From Bradyrhizobium sp. LTSP849 (lineage in GTDB: Bacteria; Pseudomonadota; Alphaproteobacteria; Rhizobiales; Xanthobacteraceae): a DNA stretch of 64,000 nt. The DNA lies in the NCBI RefSeq assembly GCF_000938255.1, contig NZ_JYMR01000005.1, positions 124,001 through 188,000 of the forward strand, in the 5' to 3' direction. A program made the translations under genes and the position numbers. Below, one piece after another: positions 8,895 to 18,110 of the stretch. How positions within the stretch are numbered: the first letter of the stretch is position 1; every line of letters starts with the position of its first letter. Under the pieces are notes generated by a model, which was not told the DNA's origin, searched no databases, and saw only the letters and a program-made list of their open reading frames with translations.

Positions 8895-9596
8895 ATGAGC
8901 TCATTGCGCATGACGAGCGACCTGAGGCGTCAATTGATCCTCGGAGCCGCGAAACGCTGCTTTGCCCGGCACGGCTATAACGGCACCACGACCAAGAGCG
9001 TGGCGGCCGCCGCTGCCATTTCCGAGGCGCTGCTGTTCAAGCATTTCCCCTCCAAGGCGGCGCTCTACGCTGAAATTCTCAGCGATGAATGCGAAGCCGA
9101 TCCGGCGCTGATGGATCTTCTGGAGCGAGAGCCGTCGACGGCGACCCTGGTCGAATTGATGCGTGGCATGGTCCAGCACTTCCTCCAGATCGCCGACGGC
9201 CCCGATCAGGAGGAGGCGCAGCGCCTGCGACTGATGGCCACGAGCCATTTGGATGATGGCGAATTCGCCCGTCTGCTATATGCCAAGATCGAGATGCTGA
9301 TCGGAGCAGTCTTCGTCGCCTCGCTCGAACGCGCGGTCGCCGCCGGCGATGCGCGGCCAAGCAGCAGCGAACCGCTCAACCTGTTCTGGTTTGCGCATCA
9401 CACGGTGATGACCGCTGCGCTGACCAGGCTGCCGGCCGTGCCCTGCCTCGCTTACGGCAAGGCGATCGATCTGGAACGGCAGCTGTGTGAGTTTCTTCTG
9501 AGGGGTATCGGACTTAACGACGCCGCAATTGCTTCGCATTTGGGCCGCGATCAGGCCGCGGATGCCGGCAAGACGGCGATTGCAGAAAGCGCATGA
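8895..9596 (+). CDS. TetR family transcriptional regulator of the efflux operon
   Basis: A 233-residue regulator read from the ATG at 8895. A TTG start at 8859 would lie inside the -35 box and is unlikely; an ATG at 8910 is also possible. The N-terminal helix-turn-helix is clear ('RQLILGAAKRCFARHGYNGT', 'TTKSVAAAAAISEALLFKHF', 'SKAALYAEIL'). The C-terminal ligand-binding part is helical and diverse. The gene ends one base before the membrane fusion protein gene, so regulator and pump form one unit. Expected role: repress its own operon until a toxic ligand binds. Confidence 0.9.
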   Translation: MSSLRMTSDLRRQLILGAAKRCFARHGYNGTTTKSVAAAAAISEALLFKHFPSKAALYAEILSDECEADPALMDLLEREPSTATLVELMRGMVQHFLQIADGPDQEEAQRLRLMATSHLDDGEFARLLYAKIEMLIGAVFVASLERAVAAGDARPSSSEPLNLFWFAHHTVMTAALTRLPAVPCLAYGKAIDLERQLCEFLLRGIGLNDAAIASHLGRDQAADAGKTAIAESA

Positions 9597-9597
9597 C

Positions 9598-10791
9598 ATG
9601 AACATCGTAACCGAACACAAGATTTCGGGCGAACCGATCGACAGCAAGGCTCCCAAGCGACCGGTCCGGCCGGTGCTCTGGTTCATCATCGTTGGCACGC
9701 TGCTGGGCGCGCTCGTCGGTGGCCTGGTCTGGTTCAATTATTTCCGCGGCCAGATGATCAAGCAGTTCTTCGCCAACAACAAGCCGCCGCCGACCGCGGT
9801 CAGTGCGGCCGAGGCGAAGTCCGAGGTGATCCCGAACCTGTTGACCGCGGTCGGCGGCCTCGCTGCCGTGCACCAGGTCGACGTCACTGCCGACGTCAAC
9901 GGCCGCGTCACCGAGATCAAGTTCGAACCCGGCGCGCACGTCGAGGCCGGTATGCCGCTGGTGCAATTGTTCGACGCGCCGGAGCAGGGCGACCTCGCGA
10001 GCTTCAAGGCGCAGGCAACCGTCGGGCAGCTTTCGCTCGACCGCGCCAAGCAGCTGGCGTCGCGCCAGTTCGGTCCGCAGTCGACCGTCGATTCCGCGCA
10101 GGCCGCCTACGATCAGGCGCTGGCCGGCATTGCCAAGACCGAAGCGCTGATCTCGCAGAAGCTGGTCCGCGCGCCGTTCTCCGGCGATCTCGGCGTCCGC
10201 AAGGTCGAGGTCGGCCAGTATCTCACTGCCGGCACGGCCATTGTCTCGCTGACTGATCTATCGGAGCTGTGGGCGAACTTCACGGTGACGGAAAAGGACT
10301 CGGGCAACCTCAAGGTTGGCCAGTCGGTCCGGCTGAAGGTCGACGCCTATCCTGGCCGCACCTTCGACGCCAAGGTCACCACGATCGAGCCGCAGATCGC
10401 GACCGACACCCGCAATATCCGCGTGCAGGCAACCGTCTCCAACCCGGAAAAGATCCTGAAGCCCGGCATGTTCGTGACCACCACGGTGGTGCTGCCGGAC
10501 AAGCCGGCGGTGGTCACCGTGCCAGAGACCTCGGTCGACTACACGCTGTACGGCGACTCTGTGTTCGTGATCACCGAGAAGAAGGAAGAGGACGGCAAGA
10601 CCAGCCTGAGCGCGGTGCGCACATTCGTGCAGACCGGCAACCGGGTCGATGGCCGTGCTGAAATCATCAAGGGCTTGAAGCCGGGCGACAAGGTTGTTGC
10701 CGTCGGCCAGCTCAAGCTGCAATCGGGCTCTGCCGTGTCGATTTCAACGGACCCGGCTCCGACAATTCCGGCGCAGCCGCCACGCTACTGA
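9598..10791 (+). CDS. RND efflux membrane fusion protein (periplasmic adaptor)
   Basis: A 397-residue adaptor starting at the ATG at 9598. A single N-terminal anchor (PVLWFIIVGTLLGALVGGLVWF) is followed by the barrel-sandwich hybrid ('VTADVNGRVTEIKFEPGAHV' and later 'LVRAPFSGDLGVRKVEVGQY'), with an alpha-hairpin between the halves. A beta-barrel ('LWANFTVTEKDSGNLKVGQS') and a membrane-proximal domain ('GLKPGDKVVAVGQLKLQSG') complete the MexA/AcrA plan. It joins the inner-membrane pump encoded next to an outer-membrane channel. No outer membrane factor gene is present here, so the pump must borrow one. Confidence 0.92.
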   Translation: MNIVTEHKISGEPIDSKAPKRPVRPVLWFIIVGTLLGALVGGLVWFNYFRGQMIKQFFANNKPPPTAVSAAEAKSEVIPNLLTAVGGLAAVHQVDVTADVNGRVTEIKFEPGAHVEAGMPLVQLFDAPEQGDLASFKAQATVGQLSLDRAKQLASRQFGPQSTVDSAQAAYDQALAGIAKTEALISQKLVRAPFSGDLGVRKVEVGQYLTAGTAIVSLTDLSELWANFTVTEKDSGNLKVGQSVRLKVDAYPGRTFDAKVTTIEPQIATDTRNIRVQATVSNPEKILKPGMFVTTTVVLPDKPAVVTVPETSVDYTLYGDSVFVITEKKEEDGKTSLSAVRTFVQTGNRVDGRAEIIKGLKPGDKVVAVGQLKLQSGSAVSISTDPAPTIPAQPPRY

Positions 10792-10801
10792 CAATGCGCT
10801 C

Positions 10802-10828
10802 GCATGATCCGGCAATGCCGGATCATGC
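10802..10828 (+). other. intercistronic stem-loop between pump genes
   Basis: GCATGATCCGGC and its exact reverse complement are separated by AAT, giving a 12-bp stem with a 3-base loop. It is not followed by a T-run, so it is not a typical intrinsic terminator. It may protect the upstream mRNA or tune the ratio of adaptor to pump. Confidence 0.6.
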
Positions 10829-10870
10829 TTCATAAGCCCAAGAAATCGAGATCGAATCGAGATCGCCGCG

Positions 10871-13800
10871 ATGCGCTTTACCGATATTTTCATCAAACGC
10901 CCGGTCCTGTCGGTCGTCGTCAGCCTGCTGATCCTTTTGATCGGCCTTCGCGCGGCGACGACACTGCCGATCCGGCAATATCCAAAACTGTCGAACACGG
11001 TCATCAACATCACGACCGTCTATCCCGGCGCGTCCGCGGAACTGATCCAGGGCTTCATCACCACGCCGATCGAGCAGGCGGTCGCTTCCGCCGAAGGCGT
11101 CGACTACATGACCTCGTCCTCGGTGCTCGGCACCTCGACGATCCAGGTCTACATCAAGCTGAACTTCGATCCGAACCAGGCGCTCACCGAAGTGTTGGCC
11201 AAGACGAACTCGGTCAAATATCTGATTCCGAAGGAATCCAACGACCCGATCGTCACCAAGACGACTGGCCAGACCACGGCCGTAATGTATCTCGGATTCT
11301 CGTCCGAGGAGTTGTCGGGTTCGGCGATCTCGGACTATCTCACGCGCGTGGTGCAGCCGGTGCTGTCGACCGTCGATGGCGTCGCATCCGCCGACATCCT
11401 CGGTGCCCAGAACTTTGCGATGCGGCTGTGGCTTGATCCCGTGAAAATGGCAGGCCGCAACATCTCGCCGGCCGACGTCGCCTCAGCGATCGCCGCCAAC
11501 AACTTCCAGTCCGCGGCGGGCCAGACCAAGGGTTATTTGATCGTCTCGAATATCTCGACGAATACCGACCTCGGTAACGTCGAACAGTTCAAGAAGATGA
11601 TCGTCAAGGCCAAGGACGGCGGCTTCGTGCGGATGGAGGACATCGCGAGCGTCGAGCTTGCCGCGCAGAGCACGGATGCGAGCGTCGCCTTCAACGGCGA
11701 GCACGCGATCTTCATCGGCGTGAACGCGACACCGCAGGGCAACCCGCTGACGCTGGTGAAAGGCGTGCGTGCGCTGTTCCCTGAGCTCGAGCGTAATTTG
11801 CCACCGTCGATGAAGATGAAGGTCGCCTACGATTCGACCAAGTTCATTCAGTCGTCGATCGACGAGGTCGAGAAGACGCTGGGCGAAGCCATCGTGATCG
11901 TCATCGTGGTGATCTTCCTGTTCCTGGCCTCGTTCCGCTCCGTCATCATTCCGGTTGTCACCATTCCGCTGTCGATGATCGGCGTCTGCACGCTGATGCT
12001 GATGTTGGGCTTCAGCTTTAACCTGCTGACACTGCTCGCGATGGTGCTCGCAATCGGCCTCGTGGTCGACGACGCTATCGTGGTGGTGGAGAACATCCAT
12101 CGGCATCTGGAAGAAGGGAAGACACCGGTACAGGCCTCATTGGAGGGCGCGCGGGAAATCGTCGGTCCCGTCGTCTCGATGACGATTACACTCGCCGCCG
12201 TGTACGCCCCGATCGGCTTCCTCGGCGGCCTCACCGGCTCACTATTTCGCGAATTCGCCTTCACGCTCGCGGGCTCAGTGATCGTGTCCGGCGTGATCGC
12301 GCTGACGCTGTCGCCGATGATGTGCTCGGTGTTGCTGAAGAACACCGAGGAGGGCCGGTTTGCAAAGCTGGTGAACGGGGTGTTTGGCGCCTTGACGCGC
12401 TGGTACGGCCGCAGGCTCGACCGCTCGCTTGACTACAAGGCCATCACCGGCCTGTTCGCGGTGACGATCCTCGGGCTCGTCGGCTTCCTCTACATGCACA
12501 CGTCGAAGGAACTGGCGCCGGAAGAAGACCAGGGCATCGTCTTCGCGGTGACCAAGGCGCCAAAATACGCCAACATCGACTATGTCGATTTCTATGGTGA
12601 CAAGCTCGACAAGGAATTCCAGAAATTCTCCGAGACTGATCTGCGTTTCGTCCTGAACGGCATCAACGGCCCGCAGGGCGGCATCGCCGGCATGCTGCTG
12701 AAGTCGTGGGATGAGCGCAAGCGCTCGTCGATCGCTCTGAAGCCGCTGGTCCAGGCCGAGCTCTCCAAGATCGAGGGCGTGCAGGCCTTTGCATTCAACC
12801 TGCCGCCGCTGCCGGGCGGGCCGGGCGGCCTGCCGGTGCAGATGGTGATCAACTCGACCGCGGGCTTCCAGGCTGTCTATGAGCAGATGGAGAAGTTGAA
12901 GGCCGCTGCGCGCAAGAGTGGCATGTTCATCGTCTCCGACAGCGATCTTGCTTATAACCAGCCGACGGTGACGGTGAAGATTGATCGCAGCAAGGCGCAG
13001 GATCTCGGCGTCAACATGCAGAATCTCGGCAGTTCGCTCGCGGTACTACTAGGCGGAAACTACATCAACCGCTTCAATCTCGAGGGCCGGTCCTACCAGG
13101 TGATTCCGCAGGTGCCGCGCAGCCAGCGGCTCTCGCCGGAATCGCTCGGCAGCTACTACGTTACGACCAACTCCGGTCAGCAGCTTCCGCTGTCGACGGT
13201 AGTGTCGATCCAGACCAGGACCGACCCGAATTCGCTAACCCACTACAATCAGCTCAATTCGGCGACGTTCTCCGCCGTGCCGATGCCCGGCGTGACCGTC
13301 GGTGCGGCGGTCGACTTCCTCGAAGGCGAGGCCAAGAATTTGCCGCAGGGCTTCAGCCACGACTATCTCGCGGACTCCCGGCAGTATGTGCAGGAAGGCA
13401 ACCAGCTCGCGATCACGTTCGGCTTCGCGCTGGTCATCATCTTCCTGGTGCTGGCAGCGCAATTCGAGAGCTTGCGTGACCCGTTTGTCATCATGATCTC
13501 GGTGCCGATGGCGATCGTCGGCGCGCTGATCCCGCTGTTCTTCGGCCTTGCCACGATGAACATCTACACCCAGGTCGGTCTGCTGACGCTGGTCGGGCTG
13601 ATCACCAAGCACGGCATCCTGATGGTGGAGTTCGCCAACGAGCTTCAGGTCAACGAACGGCTCGACCGCCGCTCGGCCATCGAGATGTCGGCCCGTATCC
13701 GCCTGCGACCGATCCTGATGACCACGGCCGCGATGGTCACCGGCCTGATCCCGCTCCTGACCGCGACCGGTGCGGGCGCGGCCAGCCGCTTCTCGATTGG

Positions 13801-13966
13801 CCTCGTGGTCGTGGCCGGCATGTCGATCGGCACGCTGTTCACGCTGTTTGTCCTGCCGGCGGTTTATGTCGTGCTGGCGACCGACCATCGCGCGGCAGCC
13901 GATTCTGAGCGGAACAAGCAGGTCAACGAGCTCGACCTCGATTCCAAAGCGCTGCGGCCGACCTGA
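10871..13966 (+). CDS. RND multidrug efflux transporter, inner-membrane pump
   Basis: A 1031-residue HAE1-type RND permease of full family length, with the usual two repeats of six membrane helices and large periplasmic loops. It begins 'MRFTDIFIKRPVLSVVVSLL'. The proton-relay aspartates are in 'GLVVDDAIVVVENIHRHLEEG', and the partner lysine is in 'LITKHGILMVEFANEL'. Drug/proton antiport across the inner membrane into a tripartite channel is the family function. An 11-bp tandem duplication sits immediately upstream of its start codon, and a clear terminator follows the gene, so the operon is regulator-adaptor-pump only. Confidence 0.94.
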   Translation: MRFTDIFIKRPVLSVVVSLLILLIGLRAATTLPIRQYPKLSNTVINITTVYPGASAELIQGFITTPIEQAVASAEGVDYMTSSSVLGTSTIQVYIKLNFDPNQALTEVLAKTNSVKYLIPKESNDPIVTKTTGQTTAVMYLGFSSEELSGSAISDYLTRVVQPVLSTVDGVASADILGAQNFAMRLWLDPVKMAGRNISPADVASAIAANNFQSAAGQTKGYLIVSNISTNTDLGNVEQFKKMIVKAKDGGFVRMEDIASVELAAQSTDASVAFNGEHAIFIGVNATPQGNPLTLVKGVRALFPELERNLPPSMKMKVAYDSTKFIQSSIDEVEKTLGEAIVIVIVVIFLFLASFRSVIIPVVTIPLSMIGVCTLMLMLGFSFNLLTLLAMVLAIGLVVDDAIVVVENIHRHLEEGKTPVQASLEGAREIVGPVVSMTITLAAVYAPIGFLGGLTGSLFREFAFTLAGSVIVSGVIALTLSPMMCSVLLKNTEEGRFAKLVNGVFGALTRWYGRRLDRSLDYKAITGLFAVTILGLVGFLYMHTSKELAPEEDQGIVFAVTKAPKYANIDYVDFYGDKLDKEFQKFSETDLRFVLNGINGPQGGIAGMLLKSWDERKRSSIALKPLVQAELSKIEGVQAFAFNLPPLPGGPGGLPVQMVINSTAGFQAVYEQMEKLKAAARKSGMFIVSDSDLAYNQPTVTVKIDRSKAQDLGVNMQNLGSSLAVLLGGNYINRFNLEGRSYQVIPQVPRSQRLSPESLGSYYVTTNSGQQLPLSTVVSIQTRTDPNSLTHYNQLNSATFSAVPMPGVTVGAAVDFLEGEAKNLPQGFSHDYLADSRQYVQEGNQLAITFGFALVIIFLVLAAQFESLRDPFVIMISVPMAIVGALIPLFFGLATMNIYTQVGLLTLVGLITKHGILMVEFANELQVNERLDRRSAIEMSARIRLRPILMTTAAMVTGLIPLLTATGAGAASRFSIGLVVVAGMSIGTLFTLFVLPAVYVVLATDHRAAADSERNKQVNELDLDSKALRPT

Positions 13967-13987
13967 GGCCGTTCGATCGAAGAGTGC

Positions 13988-14025
13988 AAAGCGGCAATGG
14001 CCATCGCCATTGCCGCTTTTTTCTT
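13988..14025 (+). terminator. intrinsic terminator of the efflux operon
   Basis: AAAGCGGCAATGG (13988-14000), a six-base loop, then CCATTGCCGCTTT (14007-14019) form a perfect 13-bp stem running into TTTTTTCTT. It lies 21 bases after the RND pump stop codon and separates the pump from the next gene. Confidence 0.9.
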
Positions 14026-14091
14026 GTCCCGTGCTAGACTTGCTCGGCGTGCGTTGCGCCAAGGCAGGGAAAGTATCAGGGCAGGGAAAGT

Positions 14092-15075
14092 ATGATGAGG
14101 CGGCGCGAATTCCTGGGCGGGCTCGGCTGTGCTTCGTTGTTGGTGCCGTGCTCTGCCGTGGCTCAGAGCGGCAAGGTCTATCATCTGGGCACGCTAACGC
14201 CGATCGCGCCGATTACGGCGGAGAGTCGAGGCGGCAAGATCCTGACCAAGGTGCTCGACGAGCGTGGTTTCAAGCTTGGTCAGAACTTGACCTTTGAAGC
14301 GCGGGGCGCGCTGGGCGATGTTACGATGCTTCCCGCGCTGATCGCGGAGCTGAAGGCCAAGAACGTCGATGCCATCGTGATCATTGGCTACCCGACGGCA
14401 ATGGCCGCCAAAGCGGCCGGCATTGCCACCGTCGCGGCCAGCGGCATCGGTGATCCCGTCGAAACCAGGTTGATCGAGAGCCTGGCGCATCCGGGCGGCA
14501 AGATCACCGGGATTTCGGACGTCGCAGCGACCCTCAGCGCCAAGCGGCTGTCGCTGCTCAAGGAGATGTCGCCGAAACTGACCAAGGTCGCGATGCTCTG
14601 GAACAAGGACGACCTCGGCATGACGACGCGCTATCAGGCGTCGGCGAAGGCTGCCCAGGCGCTTGGACTGACCGTGCAGGCGTTGGGCGTCCGCGAACCC
14701 GACGATTTCAACGAAGCTTTTTCGGCAATGAATGACGATTTGCCCGACGGCATCCTGATGGTGGCGGACGCGCTCACCATTCTCAACCGCGAGCGCGTCT
14801 TCGAGTTCGCCGCCACCCGGAAGCTGCCGGCGATCTACGAATTTGACCAATTCGCCCGCGACGGCGGTCTGATGTCTTATGGCGCCGACTCCTCGGAATC
14901 CTTCGAGCGGGCAGCCGCACTGGTCGCCCGCATCTTCAACGGGGCAAACCCCGGTGATCTGCCGTTCGAGCTGCCGACCCGCTATCCCCTGGTGATCAAT
15001 CTCAAGACGGCCAAGGCAACCGGACTTGAAATTCCGCCCACCCTGCTGGCACTTGCCGATGAGGTCATCGAGTAA
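14092..15075 (+). CDS. ABC-type substrate-binding protein (PF04392-like), beside sensor kinase
   Basis: A 327-residue periplasmic binding protein of the same family as the one at 3286. It starts MMRRREFLGGLGCASLLVPC (a second Met at 14095 is an alternative) with a possible Tat or lipoprotein-like leader. 'NVDAIVIIGYPTAMAAKAAGI', 'HPGGKITGISDV', and the C-terminus 'ATGLEIPPTLLALADEVIE' mark the family. There is no permease or ATPase nearby. It is 54 bases upstream of a histidine kinase with a large periplasmic sensing domain, on the same strand. One attractive reading is that it delivers a ligand to the kinase rather than to a transporter; that is inference. Confidence 0.85.
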   Translation: MMRRREFLGGLGCASLLVPCSAVAQSGKVYHLGTLTPIAPITAESRGGKILTKVLDERGFKLGQNLTFEARGALGDVTMLPALIAELKAKNVDAIVIIGYPTAMAAKAAGIATVAASGIGDPVETRLIESLAHPGGKITGISDVAATLSAKRLSLLKEMSPKLTKVAMLWNKDDLGMTTRYQASAKAAQALGLTVQALGVREPDDFNEAFSAMNDDLPDGILMVADALTILNRERVFEFAATRKLPAIYEFDQFARDGGLMSYGADSSESFERAAALVARIFNGANPGDLPFELPTRYPLVINLKTAKATGLEIPPTLLALADEVIE

Positions 15076-15129
15076 CCCTGTGCGCTGCGGTGAGAGACAA
15101 CCTCCGGCCTTCTTGCTAGGTTTCGCGGA

Positions 15130-17724
15130 ATGAGCATTTCCGTCCATCCCGACACCCCGCAAACCAGGACCCTGCCGCGTGCGACCGGGGATGGCGTCGC
15201 GTCCGGCGAGGCGGGGCGCGGGATCAGGACCCGGCTGTTCACCAAATATGTCGCGCTGTTCGTCGCCGTCGTCGCCGTAGCACTGCTGGCCAACGGCCTA
15301 TTCGAGGTCTTTTTCTATTATCGCGAACATAAGGCCTCGCTGATCCGGGTCCAGCATGAGCAGGCCGAGGCAGCGGCCGCCAAGATCAGCCAGTTCGTCA
15401 AAGAGATCGAGAGCCAGCTCGGCTGGACCACGCAACTGCCATGGACGGCGGGCTCAATCGAGCAGCGCCGGTTTGACGCGTTGCGGCTGCTGCGTCAGGT
15501 GCCGGCGATCACCGAGCTCGCCCAGGTGGATTCGACCGGCAAGGAGCGCTTGCGCGTCTCGCGGCTGGCCATGGACGCGATAGACAGCGGCATCGACCTG
15601 TCGAGCGATCCGAAATTCACCGAAGCCGTCGCGCACAAGGTCTATTATGGGCCGGTCTATTTCCGCCGGGAATCCGAGCCCTACATGACGCTGGCGCTGG
15701 CCGGCACACGCAAGGATGCCGGCGTCAGCATAGCTGAGGTGAACCTCAAGCTGATCTGGGACGTGGTCTCCCAGATCAAGGTCGGCGAGCATGGACACGC
15801 CTATGTGGTCGGTCAGCAGGGGCGCCTGATCGCGCATCCCGACATCAGCCTGGTGCTGCGCAACACCGACATGTCGGGGTTGGCGCAGGTGAAGGCCGTG
15901 CAAGCCAGCGGCGGAACGATGCCCGATGCATTGCAGGAGGCGACCAATATCCAGGGACAGAAGGTCCTGACAGCATCGGCACCGATCGCGCCGCTCGGCT
16001 GGACCATGTTCGTGGAGCTGCCAGTGGAGGAGGCTTATGCCGCGCTCTATGCGTCGCTGCAGCGGCTCGCAATCGTACTGCTCGCCGCGTCGATCTTCGC
16101 GGTGCTTGCGGGAATCTTCCTGGCGCGGCGGATGGTCGGTCCGATCCAGGCGCTGCGCAGCGGCGCCGAGCGCATCGGCGGCGGCGATTTCTCCCAGCGT
16201 ATCTCAATCAGGACCGGCGACGAGCTCGAAGGGCTCGCCGACCAGTTCAACGACATGGGCGCGCGGTTGCAGGAATCCTACGCGGATTTGGAAAAGAAGG
16301 TCGAGGTGCGAACGGCTGAATTGAGCGAGTCGCTGGAGCAGCAGACAGCGACTTCGGAGGTGCTGCAGGTCACTAGTTCGTCTCCGGGCGAACTCACGCC
16401 CGTGTTCCACAAGATGCTCGAGAATGCCACGCGAGTCTGTGGCGCGAGTTTCGGAATCATGAATCTGTGGGACGGTGAAGGTTTCACCATTGCGGCTGAC
16501 TACAACGTACCGCCTGCGTTCGCCGCTTCACGTAGAGATGTGGCGATCCGTCCTCATCCGGAGAGTGCGCTCGCCGCCGTCGTCGGGACACGTCAGGTTG
16601 TTCACGTTCACGATGTGCAAAACACGCCCGCCTATCTTGCTGGAGGTTCATCCATTCGAGGAATCTCCGACGTCGCCGGCGCCCGCACGATCGTCATCGT
16701 GCCGATGCTGAGGGAAGGCGATCTGATCGGCACGATCGCAGTCTATCGCAAGGAAGTCCGGCCGTTCACCGACAAGCAGATTGGGGTGGTCGAGAATTTC
16801 ACCAAGCAAGCCGTCATCGCCATCGAGAACACGCGGCTGCTGAATGAGTTGCGCAAGCGTACGATGGAGCTCTCGCAGTCGCTTGACGAATTGCGCACTG
16901 CGCAGGATCGCCTGGTCCAGACCGAGAAGCTCGCCTCGCTTGGCCAGCTCACGGCGGGCATCGCCCATGAGATCAAGAACCCGCTCAACTTCATCAACAA
17001 TTTCTCGTCGGTGTCGACAGAGCTGATCGACGAGCTCAACGATGTCCTGAAATCGGCTTCGCTCGGCGACAAGACGAGGGAAGAGGTCGACGAGCTGACC
17101 GGCATGCTCAGGGGAAATCTCGATAAGGTGGTACAGCACGGCAAGCGCGCCGATTCCATTGTCAGGAACATGCTGCTGCACTCGCGTGAAGGCTCCGGCG
17201 AGCATCGCGCTGCCGATATCAACGCGATCGTGGAGGAAGGTCTCAATCTGGCCTATCACGGCGCCCGCGCCGAGCGGCCCGGATTCAATGTCACGCTTGA
17301 GCGCGACTTCGATGCAGCGGCCGGCATGGCCGACATCTATCCGCAGGAGATTGCGCGCGTCTTCCTCAATTTGATTTCGAACGGCTTCTACGCGGCTGCC
17401 AAGCGCAAGGAAAGTGCGGCTGACGGTTTCGAGCCGACCCTGAGCGCAGCGACGAAGAGTCTCGGCAGCAGGGTCGAAATCCGGATCCGCGACAACGGCA
17501 CCGGGATTCCGCCGGAGGTGAAGGAGAAGATGTTCAATCCCTTCTTCACCACCAAGCCGGCCGGCGAGGGGACCGGGCTTGGCCTGTCCATGAGCCATGA
17601 CATCGTCGTGAAACAGCATGGCGGCACGATCGACGTGAACACCGAGCCCGGTGTATTCACCGAATTCATCATCACGCTGCCGCGCACGATGGCAGCGGGG
17701 CGCACATCCGGAGGCAGGACTTGA
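15130..17724 (+). CDS. hybrid-input sensor histidine kinase (Cache-HAMP-GAF-HisKA-HATPase)
   Basis: An 864-residue membrane kinase. A first membrane helix lies at about residues 40-62, a periplasmic double-Cache-like domain at about 65-305 ('[20 protein letters not shown]', '[17 protein letters not shown]'), and a second helix at about 312-332. A HAMP domain follows ('[20 protein letters not shown]'), then a GAF domain at about 420-570 and a coiled linker. The phosphoacceptor H613 is in '[20 protein letters not shown]'. The ATPase domain has the N-box '[12 protein letters not shown]', 'DNGTGI', 'FNPFFTTK' and 'GEGTGLGLS'. It overlaps the next receiver gene by four bases. It probably senses an external small molecule and an intracellular cue and phosphorylates one or both following receivers. 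Confidence 0.93.
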   Translation: MSISVHPDTPQTRTLPRATGDGVASGEAGRGIRTRLFTKYVALFVAVVAVALLANGLFEVFFYYREHKASLIRVQHEQAEAAAAKISQFVKEIESQLGWTTQLPWTAGSIEQRRFDALRLLRQVPAITELAQVDSTGKERLRVSRLAMDAIDSGIDLSSDPKFTEAVAHKVYYGPVYFRRESEPYMTLALAGTRKDAGVSIAEVNLKLIWDVVSQIKVGEHGHAYVVGQQGRLIAHPDISLVLRNTDMSGLAQVKAVQASGGTMPDALQEATNIQGQKVLTASAPIAPLGWTMFVELPVEEAYAALYASLQRLAIVLLAASIFAVLAGIFLARRMVGPIQALRSGAERIGGGDFSQRISIRTGDELEGLADQFNDMGARLQESYADLEKKVEVRTAELSESLEQQTATSEVLQVTSSSPGELTPVFHKMLENATRVCGASFGIMNLWDGEGFTIAADYNVPPAFAASRRDVAIRPHPESALAAVVGTRQVVHVHDVQNTPAYLAGGSSIRGISDVAGARTIVIVPMLREGDLIGTIAVYRKEVRPFTDKQIGVVENFTKQAVIAIENTRLLNELRKRTMELSQSLDELRTAQDRLVQTEKLASLGQLTAGIAHEIKNPLNFINNFSSVSTELIDELNDVLKSASLGDKTREEVDELTGMLRGNLDKVVQHGKRADSIVRNMLLHSREGSGEHRAADINAIVEEGLNLAYHGARAERPGFNVTLERDFDAAAGMADIYPQEIARVFLNLISNGFYAAAKRKESAADGFEPTLSAATKSLGSRVEIRIRDNGTGIPPEVKEKMFNPFFTTKPAGEGTGLGLSMSHDIVVKQHGGTIDVNTEPGVFTEFIITLPRTMAAGRTSGGRT

Positions 17725-18110
17725 GCGTTTATATCCTGGTCGTCGATGACGAGCCCGACGTCGAGGCGCTGTTCCGGCAGCAGTTCCGGCGCGACCTGCG
17801 TGCCGGCCGCTTCCAGATGGAGTTTGCGCCCTCCGCGCCCGATGCGCTCAGGCGCGCGGCGGAGGTTCGCGATCCCTCGCTGATGATGATTCTGTCAGAC
17901 ATCAACATGCCCGGCATGAGCGGGCTCGACATGCTGCCCAAGGTGCGCGCCGATTACCCGCACGTTCCCGTCATCATGATCACGGCCTATGGTGACGCCG
18001 AGACGCGCCGGACCGCGATCGAGCGCGGCGCCACGGGGCTCCTCACCAAGCCGATCGACTTTGCGCAATTGCGCCAGGAGATCGATACCAGGCTCGAGCA
18101 GGCGGCATGA
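17721..18110 (+). CDS. single-domain response regulator (receiver)
   Basis: A 129-residue CheY-like receiver with no output domain. The acidic pocket is D9/D10 ('[13 protein letters not shown]'), the phosphorylation site D60 in '[16 protein letters not shown]', the switch threonine T88, and K110 in 'LLTKPIDF'. It starts with TTG inside the kinase stop codon and ends overlapping the cyclase gene by four bases, so all three are translationally coupled. It may act as a phosphate sink or shuttle between kinase and cyclase. Confidence 0.9.
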   Translation: MSVYILVVDDEPDVEALFRQQFRRDLRAGRFQMEFAPSAPDALRRAAEVRDPSLMMILSDINMPGMSGLDMLPKVRADYPHVPVIMITAYGDAETRRTAIERGATGLLTKPIDFAQLRQEIDTRLEQAA

